From assembly GCA_964572065.1 (NCBI GenBank), contig CAZNER010000085.1, forward strand, positions 1 to 7,817: a DNA stretch of 7,817 nucleotides. Reading direction: 5' to 3'. The stretch is from CAZNER01 sp964572065. Lineage in GTDB: Bacteria; Patescibacteriota; Dojkabacteria; JAHIVN01. Shown here piece by piece: positions 1 to 3,676 of the stretch (the first letter of the stretch is position 1; every line of letters starts with the position of its first letter). The position numbers were made by a program, and so were the translations under genes. Under the pieces are notes generated by a model. That model was not told the DNA's origin and made no database searches. It saw only the letters and a program-made list of their open reading frames with translations.

Positions 1-41
1 CTCCACTAGAAAAATTCCACGCAAATTTCTAAGTTATTTGT

Positions 42-72
42 TTGGATAATTAAAATATTATTCTTACATTTG
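42..72 (+). promoter_or_regulatory. Bacteroidetes-type promoter of the 100-426 gene
   Basis: TTG at 42-44, a 20-nt spacer and the -7 box TACATTTG at 65-72 match the Bacteroidetes primary-sigma consensus (TTG, then TAnnTTTG). The stretch TTTGGATAATTAAA at -33 recurs almost unchanged at 6173. The leader is short and A-rich with ATTAAAACATTAAACATT directly before the ATG and no Shine-Dalgarno sequence. Confidence 0.8.
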
Positions 73-99
73 AAGTATAACATTAAAACATTAAACATT

Positions 100-426
100 A
101 TGGAAACTAAAAACTTTAATTATCAAGAGGGTGAAAAAATTACAAAAGAACAATTCTTAAACATTTCTATCGAACAAATATCTCAAGTCTATGAAGGTAA
201 AAGAGATTGTTGTAGATGTGGTTGTGGTGGAGATTACACTGCTACTAGATTCATGAAAAAACCAAGAACTGTCGTTGATACATCACACGTAGAAACACTA
301 TTAGAACATACAAAAGATTTAGTATCTAACGATTTTAATAATCATATCCTTTTTGGTGATACATTCATTGATATCGAAGTTGGATTAGATAAATCAATAA
401 CTTTCTACTTTGATGAACTAAACTAA
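100..426 (+). CDS. Small Cys-rich phage-type hypothetical protein (CCRCGCGG motif)
   Basis: This encodes a 108-residue protein. I take the ATG at 100 because an upstream in-frame TTG at 70 lies inside the -7 promoter box and cannot be in the mRNA. Residues 36-44 read DCCRCGCGG (Cys 37, 38, 40, 42), followed by DYTATRF. The C-terminal half (residues 85-108) is beta-rich with FGDTFIDIEVG and ends TFYFDELN. The combination of a short 'YxGKxxxCxCGCxGxY' block and an FG...ID...TFYFDE tail recalls a small hypothetical family seen in tailed phages, recognised from memory. The Cys cluster could bind a metal, but four Cys within six residues is not a classical zinc finger. No function can be assigned. 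The gene has its own promoter and seems monocistronic. Confidence 0.85.
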   Translation: METKNFNYQEGEKITKEQFLNISIEQISQVYEGKRDCCRCGCGGDYTATRFMKKPRTVVDTSHVETLLEHTKDLVSNDFNNHILFGDTFIDIEVGLDKSITFYFDELN

Positions 427-513
427 ACCCCCAAACAGAAAAAACAAATAATCATATGTAAAACAATATGAAAGTAGAAAAAAAAGAATACACATAGGGA
501 ATAAATAATAAAG

Positions 514-519
514 AGGAGG
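514..519 (+). promoter_or_regulatory. Strong Shine-Dalgarno, unusual in this window
   Basis: AGGAGG within GAGGAGGAG lies five bases upstream of the ATG at 525. It supports that start. None of the other genes here has a comparable site; they use A-rich leaders instead. Confidence 0.7.
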
Positions 520-524
520 AGAAT

Positions 525-809
525 ATGGAAAATAATAATATAAACATAGAACTAATATCTCTAAACGAATTAATTAAAATAAGAAAAATTATTAATGATA
601 GAATTAATATACTAACTAATAACATACTCCTAAGAGATACAACTCTAACCAATAGAACTCTAAACACCCTAAGAAAAAAAAAAAAATTAACACAAACAAA
701 ATTAAAAANNNNNNNNNNATTAAAGAATACTCATCTGGATTCAATAGAAGGAATAGGTAGCAAGGGTAGAACTGAAATTGAAGAAATACTAGAAGCGTAT
801 AATAAATAA
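525..809 (+). CDS. RNA polymerase alpha-CTD-like helix-hairpin-helix protein (crosses an assembly gap)
   Basis: The frame stays open across ten Ns at 709-718, giving about 94 residues; the true length and frame depend on the gap. The N-terminal 40 residues are an Asn/Ile-rich, helix-prone segment. The rest aligns by eye with the C-terminal domain of RNA polymerase alpha: TNRTLNTLR (residues 42-50) matches the 'xVRxLNxLK' helix, and LDSIEGIGSKGRTEIEEIL (72-90) matches the second helix-hairpin-helix 'LLxIxxLGKKSLxEIxxxL'. The distance between the blocks is about three residues longer than in E. coli alpha. The dimerisation domain is absent, so this would be a free-standing DNA- or activator-binding module. 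Unlike its neighbours it has a strong Shine-Dalgarno AGGAGG at 514-519, five bases before the ATG, and I see no promoter directly upstream. A run of 13 A at 674-686 encodes a Lys stretch. If the gap hides a frame change, these could be two ORFs. Confidence 0.55.
   Translation: MENNNINIELISLNELIKIRKIINDRINILTNNILLRDTTLTNRTLNTLRKKKKLTQTKLKXXXXLKNTHLDSIEGIGSKGRTEIEEILEAYNK
709..718. other. Assembly gap (10 Ns)
   Basis: Ten Ns directly follow an A-rich, low-complexity stretch (13 A at 674-686, then AAAATTAAAAA). The gap length is probably a placeholder. The two sides might not be truly adjacent, although the alpha-CTD-like protein reads through in frame. Confidence 0.95.
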
Positions 810-847
810 AATACTATATACATTAACTACGTTTAGATATGTATTCT

Positions 848-868
848 ACATATACACTTTTGTGTACA
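848..868. repeat. Hairpin-like repeat TGTACAC-N4-GTGTATATGT, copy 1 (inverted)
   Basis: On the minus strand this reads TGTACAC, AAAA, GTGTATATGT. The same flanks with a different central 4-mer occur on the plus strand at 3067-3087, and a shortened form (ACAC-ATTT-GTGTATATGTG) at 1253-1271. The ACAC/GTGT arms can pair around the variable loop. Its role is unknown. Confidence 0.5.
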
Positions 869-978
869 TATCTCGCACATACATCACGTATAAGACACTT
901 TCTCTATGTATATGAATATATATACCATCTTGTTCCTTTTCGTACCTCTATTAGCACGTTATGACTTTTTTAGGTAAT

Positions 979-1022
979 GTGGGGAATCGTGGTAAGAAGT
1001 GGTAAAGAGTGGGATTTTGTGG
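979..1022 (+). repeat. Five GTGG boxes spaced exactly 10 bp apart
   Basis: GTGG starts at 979, 989, 999, 1009 and 1019, each followed by six less conserved, A/T-rich bases. The best-matching units are GTGGTAAGAA and GTGGTAAAGA. A 10-bp period puts each box on the same face of the helix and is not a multiple of three, so it is not a coding repeat. In a roughly 75% AT background this fits cooperative binding of a protein, such as an initiator or regulator at an origin or operator. That role is inference. Confidence 0.7.
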
Positions 1023-1041
1023 AAACGTCTATATGGGGAAT

Positions 1042-1245
1042 TATAAGAATCCTATAAGAATCCTATAAAAACATTAACCTTCGGTCAAATATTGTATAGG
1101 ATTTTCTGAATAATTTTTGGACAATCCTATCCCAGTCCATAAAAAAGCGTATTTTTTATAGAGAACAATATAAACCTAAGTGTACCTATTGGTACTGATA
1201 AGTCCGATGGGTTATAAGACCTATCGGTACAATTATCCTATCCCA
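1042..1245. repeat. AATCCTAT iteron-like repeats
   Basis: AATCCTAT occurs at 1048-1055 and 1059-1066 inside a perfect 11-bp tandem (TATAAGAATCC, 1042-1063), inverted as ATAGGATT at 1096-1103, and again at 1123-1130. The extended form ATCCTATCCCA is repeated at 1124-1134 and 1235-1245. They begin just downstream of the GTGG array in very AT-rich DNA. A replication origin or a multi-site operator are the two readings I consider; neither is proven. Confidence 0.55.
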
Positions 1246-1412
1246 TATATGAACACATTTGTGTATATGTGGGTATGTACGTGCATCATGTGATACCATC
1301 CAGAACTTATATAAGATAATATAAGTTTGCTTAGGTATAAACCAGATATTCCCATAGGGTATTTCACCTATGGGTACACGTAATCGCACTTGTTAGTATT
1401 TCTAAAAGTGAT
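1139..1412 (-). ncRNA. Candidate long structured RNA (minus strand)
   Basis: A good minus-strand promoter (1417-1447) reads into a gene-free stretch that carries successive inverted repeats. These are CCCATAGG/CCTATGGG (1351-1374), AACTTATA/TATAAGTT (1304-1327), a 9-bp stem CCGATGGGT/ACCTATCGG with one wobble and a 6-nt loop (1204-1227), GTACC/GGTAC (1182-1195), and an 8-bp A/T hairpin with a T run (1139-1159) that could end the transcript. Near the predicted 5' end, AGTAT/ATACT and CACTT/AAGTG overlap in pseudoknot order. The alternative is that these palindromes act as DNA, for example in an origin. No known RNA family is recognised. Confidence 0.3.
1184..1377. repeat. ACCTATNGGTAC, three copies
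   Basis: The 12-mer ACCTAT-N-GGTAC occurs at 1184-1195 (N=T), 1219-1230 (N=C) and 1366-1377 (N=G), with only the central base varying. All or part of each copy lies in a hairpin arm, so each could be a protein site or part of a repeated RNA fold. Confidence 0.5.
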
Positions 1413-1416
1413 ACTA

Positions 1417-1447
1417 CAAATATCGGAAACATATTTCAGAAATCCAA
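1417..1447 (-). promoter_or_regulatory. Minus-strand promoter reading into 1412-1139
   Basis: On the minus strand: TTG at 1447-1445, a 20-nt spacer, and the -7 box GATATTTG at 1424-1417. The layout and surrounding bases resemble the promoters of the small-RNA copies at 1618-1688 and 3438-3505. Confidence 0.6.
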
Positions 1448-1473
1448 GAAAAAAATGAAAAAAATATATAGGG

Positions 1474-1532
1474 AAAATTTGGGGTGTTCTGGAGTCTACA
1501 CTCCAATGACCTTATGAGTCACAGCCCGTCCA
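1474..1532 (-). ncRNA. Small-RNA element, copy A
   Basis: On the minus strand this copy has a TGAC/GTCA stem around the 7-nt loop TCATAAG. Next comes TGGAGT-GTAG-ACTCCA, a perfect 6-bp hairpin holding the family core GTAGACTCC (plus strand GGAGTCTAC, 1491-1499). It then has ACCCC and a T-rich stretch (AAATTTTCCC). It sits just downstream of a minus-strand promoter. It is more diverged than copies B-D but keeps the loop and core. Confidence 0.5.
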
Positions 1533-1537
1533 AATCG

Positions 1538-1566
1538 ACAATATAAAATTAGTAAAAATAATTCAA
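1538..1566 (-). promoter_or_regulatory. Minus-strand promoter of small-RNA copy A
   Basis: Minus strand: TTG at 1566-1564, an 18-nt spacer and the -7 box TATATTGT at 1545-1538. The spacer is slightly short for the family. Confidence 0.5.
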
Positions 1567-1617
1567 TATTCCAAATTAAGTTATTAACAATTTTATGTTG
1601 AAAACTTTTTGATGGTA

Positions 1618-1688
1618 TTAAAAAAGTAAGGGCGTGTTGGAGTCTACCCTCTGGGACACTTGCGATGTCCAACCCATGACTCATTTGC
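1618..1688 (-). ncRNA. Small-RNA element, copy B
   Basis: The minus strand reads GTTGGACA, loop TCGCAAG, TGTCC, a purine-rich linker, then GTAGACTCCAAC, CGCCC and TTACTTTTTT. GGACA/TGTCC forms a perfect 5-bp hairpin; GTTGGA can instead pair with TCCAAC downstream, so two folds compete for the same GGA. The core lies at 1639-1647 (plus strand GGAGTCTAC). A T6 run follows as a possible end. The predicted start is a few bases after the -7 box at 1701-1694. An ORF starting at the predicted 5' end is not conserved in copy D, which has an early stop, so RNA is the better reading. Confidence 0.6.
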
Positions 1689-1693
1689 ATACT

Positions 1694-1724
1694 GCAATAT
1701 CGGAATAATATTTCATATATGCAA
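1694..1724 (-). promoter_or_regulatory. Minus-strand promoter of small-RNA copy B
   Basis: Minus strand: TTG at 1724-1722, a 20-nt spacer and the -7 box GATATTGC at 1701-1694, continuing as AGTATGC. This promoter segment is almost the same as that of copy D (3510-3540). Its ATATTGCAGTAT core is shared with the promoter of the 6675 gene. Confidence 0.65.
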
Positions 1725-1879
1725 GAAAAGGTTAAATTATTTTTAAAGTTTTTTGATATGGTATATTGTATTAGATTTTATATAAAACTATATGAAATTT
1801 TTTTATAGCTAGGAGTATTGATTTTACTGGGGTTTCAGAAGGGTGGTAAAAAAATATAAAAAAATATTTGCTAAAATGT

Positions 1880-1910
1880 TTGCATAATCGAAAGTAAATA
1901 ACGATATTTG
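1880..1910 (+). promoter_or_regulatory. Promoter with flanking inverted repeat, upstream of the DUF932 gene
   Basis: TTG at 1880-1882, a 20-nt spacer and GATATTTG at 1903-1910. A perfect 7-bp inverted repeat, AATCGAA (1886-1892) and TTCGATT (1916-1922), brackets the -7 box, with one arm in the spacer and one near the start site, as expected for a repressor operator. The resulting leader would be about 140 nt. Confidence 0.55.
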
Positions 1911-1921
1911 TATTGTTCGAT

Positions 1922-2002
1922 TGAGGGGGCGAAAGTTCTGAGGGGGTCGGGCGAGTGTTCTTTGACATCTTGTATATCTTTGTTTATCACATCTTCGGAT
2001 GA
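1922..2002 (+). promoter_or_regulatory. DUF932 leader: G-rich island, second -7 box, UUCG hairpin
   Basis: TGAGGGGG is repeated at 1922-1929 and 1939-1946, followed by TCGGGCGAG, a striking GC-rich island in AT-rich DNA. A perfect -7 box TATCTTTG at 1975-1982 lacks a TTG at the right distance; the island covers that position, so activator-dependent initiation is possible. CATC-TTCG-GATG (1990-2001) is a short hairpin closed by a C(UUCG)G tetraloop. No Shine-Dalgarno precedes the ATG at 2060. Confidence 0.4.
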
Positions 2003-2059
2003 TGATATATAGGGTTATATTTCATTTATCATTTTTTTTAACTTTAATTTTTCAATAAC

Positions 2060-2992
2060 ATGAACAATTCAATTAACGAGAGAGTAAACGAAATTTTAAC
2101 TGCTAACGGATTAGACTTCACTATCGAGAAGTTGCCACTTGTAGCAAAGCAAAAGATTGTATCGGTTGGTGCTGATGGTAGTCTAGTAGATGATATCAAC
2201 TTAGTTGAATCACCTTACTTTGGATTACTTAATAGTAAGACTGGTGAAATCATCAACACTGTTAAGTCTGGGTACACAGTATCACAGAATGCTGACATTG
2301 TTGAATTGGTGTTGAGAGGTGTTGAACCTTTCGGTGAGCAATTGAAGGTACAGAAAGCTGGGTCACTTAACGGTGGTAAGCGAGTATTTATCCAATTAGC
2401 TATCGAGGGTACTTCTAAGGTAGGTAATGATACCATCAAGCGTTATGTTACTATTATTGATAGTAACGATGGTAGTACTGGACTTTCAGTTGGTATTGGC
2501 GACTTGACAATGAGTTGTCAGAATCAATTTTTCCACTTCTATAAGGCTGGGCAATCTAAGATGCGTCATACGGCTTCTTTAGACCAAAAGATTCGTGAGA
2601 TACCAAATCTTATTTCACTTGCATTAAGTCAGTCTATGTCACAGATTGATATCTACAACAGAATGGTGGGTGTGGGTATTTCAGATAGAAATGTGCATGA
2701 CATGGTTAAGTTGCATACTGGGGTATCTAAGCTATCTAGCGTAGCTGACTTATCGGATGCTAGTACGAGAGTTACCAATGCGATGGAAACTCTTTACGAG
2801 ATGATTCGAGTAGAGATGGCTCAAAAGGGTAGAAACGTGTGGGGATTACATTCTGGTGTGACTAGATGGACTACTCATGAGAAGTCTGCACCTAGACGTG
2901 AGAACGGACGTATTGAGAGTGCAATGCTTGGTACGAATGCTAAGACCAATGAGAAGTCATTTGAATTCGCTAAGGAGTTAATCTTGGTATAA
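2060..2992 (+). CDS. DUF932 family protein (phage/plasmid-like protein)
   Basis: A complete 310-residue protein, within the usual size range of the DUF932 family found on phages and plasmids. Family features seen by eye are the N-terminal 'NGLDFTIEKLPL' (residues 16-27), VKSGYTVSQNADIVELV (68-84, like the typical 'vG.rY.vvQN.e.fe'), GGKRVFIQLAIEG (105-117), and DGSTGLSVG followed by MSCQNQF (137-157, the 'R.vC.N' region). MRHTASLDQKI at 168-178 also fits. The biochemical role is not established; the family often lies near replication or recombination genes. The ATG at 2060 is the only sensible start, and the leader is A/T-rich without a Shine-Dalgarno sequence. Codons are richer in G/C than in the neighbours, which may reflect high expression or a different origin. 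It is the largest gene here and is flanked by the two long non-coding blocks. A strong terminator follows eight bases after the stop. Confidence 0.85.
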   Translation: MNNSINERVNEILTANGLDFTIEKLPLVAKQKIVSVGADGSLVDDINLVESPYFGLLNSKTGEIINTVKSGYTVSQNADIVELVLRGVEPFGEQLKVQKAGSLNGGKRVFIQLAIEGTSKVGNDTIKRYVTIIDSNDGSTGLSVGIGDLTMSCQNQFFHFYKAGQSKMRHTASLDQKIREIPNLISLALSQSMSQIDIYNRMVGVGISDRNVHDMVKLHTGVSKLSSVADLSDASTRVTNAMETLYEMIRVEMAQKGRNVWGLHSGVTRWTTHEKSAPRRENGRIESAMLGTNAKTNEKSFEFAKELILV

Positions 2993-2999
2993 TAATAGA

Positions 3000-3031
3000 G
3001 GGTATGGGATTCAATCTCATGCCCTTTTTTT
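3000..3031 (+). terminator. Rho-independent terminator after DUF932 gene
   Basis: GGGTATGGGA (3000-3009) pairs over 10 bp, including two G-T wobbles, with TCTCATGCCC (3015-3024) around the loop TTCAA. Seven T follow at 3025-3031. Confidence 0.9.
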
Positions 3032-3066
3032 ATTGATACCAATTAGCTAATCGGACATCTTCCATT

Positions 3067-3087
3067 GTACACATTTGTGTATATGTG
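3067..3087. repeat. TGTACAC-N4-GTGTATATGT repeat, copy on plus strand
   Basis: ACACATTTGTGTATATGTG (3069-3087) is identical over 19 nt to 1253-1271. With its upstream bases it mirrors 848-868 on the other strand. GAGAAAGTGTCT at 3093-3104 also recurs inverted at 893-904, so the two non-coding blocks share several parts. Confidence 0.5.
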
Positions 3088-3145
3088 CGTGTGAGAAAGT
3101 GTCTGTAAATGGATATTTGATATATCCAAATTTTTGAATGAATTT

Positions 3146-3193
3146 TTATCAACACCAGGATTGTTAATAAGTTGTTGATAAGTTGTTAATAAC
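3146..3193. repeat. DnaA-box-like TTATYAACA cluster with 11-bp tandem
   Basis: Three 11-bp units run in tandem at 3161-3171, 3172-3182 and 3183-3193 (TTGTTAATAAG, TTGTTGATAAG, TTGTTAATAAC). Each contains TTATYAACA on the minus strand, and TTATCAACA is also present on the plus strand at 3146-3154. The 9-mer TTATCAACA is one base away from the classical DnaA box TTATCCACA. Further isolated copies lie at 1581-1589 and, on the minus strand, near 5322-5330 and 6148-6156. This could be an origin element or an operator. Confidence 0.5.
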
Positions 3194-3208
3194 TTTATCT
3201 TAAAAAAT

Positions 3209-3239
3209 TTGTATTTGTGGATTTTATTTTGTAATTTTG
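3209..3239 (+). promoter_or_regulatory. Plus-strand promoter facing small-RNA copy C
   Basis: TTG at 3209-3211, a 20-nt spacer and a perfect -7 box TAATTTTG at 3232-3239. It has no ORF downstream before 3677 and would transcribe through copy C in the antisense direction. Confidence 0.5.
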
Positions 3240-3259
3240 CAAAAATTTTCATAGAGGGT

Positions 3260-3333
3260 AAAAAAAATAGGGGTAGGTCGGAGTCTACTCTTTTGCACAC
3301 TTGTGATGTCCAACCAGTAATCATCATGATTAC
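3260..3333 (-). ncRNA. Small-RNA element, copy C
   Basis: The predicted RNA begins with GTAATCA-TGA-TGATTAC, a perfect 7-bp hairpin unique to this copy. It continues with GGTTGGACA, loop TCACAAG, TGTGC, AAAAGAGTAGACTCCGACC, TACCCC and TATTTTTTTT. GGTTGGA pairs over 7 bp with TCCGACC; the T-G wobble where B has T-A keeps the stem. The core is plus-strand GGAGTCTAC at 3280-3288. An eight-base T run on the minus strand (plus 3260-3267) looks like the end. Confidence 0.6.
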
Positions 3334-3337
3334 CTTA

Positions 3338-3345
3338 CAAAGGTA
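3338..3345 (-). promoter_or_regulatory. -7 box of small-RNA copy C promoter
   Basis: On the minus strand TACCTTTG (3345-3338) matches TAnnTTTG. The expected -33 position (3368-3366) reads TTT rather than TTG, so this promoter is weaker by sequence. The divergent plus-strand promoter at 3380-3410 starts 12 bases away. Confidence 0.45.
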
Positions 3346-3379
3346 GTGAATTTATTTCATATAAAAAAATTTTTAGCTA

Positions 3380-3410
3380 TTGTTTTTTAACTTTTTTTTT
3401 CGTATCTTTA
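3380..3410 (+). promoter_or_regulatory. Plus-strand promoter facing small-RNA copy D
   Basis: TTG at 3380-3382, a 20-nt spacer and TATCTTTA at 3403-3410, one base from consensus. It reads through copy D in antisense and could extend to the 3677 gene as a long leader. Confidence 0.4.
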
Positions 3411-3437
3411 CAAAAAAATATTTAGGGTAATAGGGTA

Positions 3438-3505
3438 GAAAAGTATGGACGTGTTGGAGTCTACTCTTTTGGGTGCTTGTGACATCCAACCAGCTTATCT
3501 AAGCA
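3438..3505 (-). ncRNA. Small-RNA element, copy D
   Basis: Minus strand: GGTTGGATG, loop TCACAAG, CACCC, AAAAGAGTAGACTCCAAC, CGTCC and TACTTTTC. Compared with B and C, the two loop-closing pairs change from CA/TG to TG/CA, a double compensatory change that supports a real stem; one A-C mismatch remains in it. GTTGGA/TCCAAC can also pair. The core is plus-strand GGAGTCTAC at 3456-3464. An ATG at the predicted 5' end is followed by a stop after two codons, so this copy is not coding. Confidence 0.6.
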
Positions 3506-3509
3506 TACT

Positions 3510-3540
3510 GCAATATCGGAATAATATTTCAATTATACAA
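3510..3540 (-). promoter_or_regulatory. Minus-strand promoter of small-RNA copy D
   Basis: Minus strand: TTG at 3540-3538, a 20-nt spacer and GATATTGC at 3517-3510. Positions 3503-3560 are almost the same as 1687-1744, so the promoter and its upstream A/T tract were duplicated along with the RNA. Confidence 0.65.
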
Positions 3541-3638
3541 GAAAAAGTTAAATTATTTTTGTTATTTAGAATTAATTTAAATTAGCAAAAAAATTAAAAA
3601 TATCTTGTTTTATATTTTTTTTATTGGAAAAGAATACA

Positions 3639-3676
3639 TATCTTTGTTGTAAGTCAAATTTAAAATATTATTAGTT
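3639..3676 (+). promoter_or_regulatory. -7 box and conserved leader of the 3677 gene
   Basis: TATCTTTG at 3639-3646 is a perfect -7 box; the -33 position is a T tract without a clear TTG (a TTGG at 3624 is too close). GTCAAA follows six bases downstream and begins a leader. A 26-base stretch (3650-3675) is identical to 4965-4990 before the 4992 gene. Confidence 0.6.

Noticed and set aside
70..102. TTG at 70 as the start of the first gene
   Set aside because: It is part of the -7 promoter box; the ATG at 100 with the A-rich leader fits all other genes.
452..667. Minus-strand hydrophobic ORF of 71 codons that looks like a membrane protein
   Set aside because: It is the complement of the A-rich 525 gene; AT-rich sequence read backwards gives Leu/Ile/Phe-rich false membrane proteins. 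The plus strand has a strong Shine-Dalgarno and a domain match.
1186..1389. Minus-strand ORF of 67 codons
   Set aside because: It overlaps several hairpins and repeats, has no ribosome-binding or leader signal like the true genes here, and its product is of no recognisable type.
1496..1690. Minus-strand ORF of 64 codons starting at the predicted 5' end of small-RNA copy B
   Set aside because: The matching position in copy D has a stop after two codons, and the conserved features are stems and a loop, not codons.
1922..1955. G-quadruplex in the DUF932 leader
   Set aside because: Only three G runs of three or more are present, so a standard four-run quadruplex is not supported.
3043..3327. 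Minus-strand ORF of 94 codons across small-RNA copy C
   Set aside because: It runs through the RNA element, the DnaA-like tandem and low-complexity A/T sequence. It has no family resemblance and no counterpart at the other copies.
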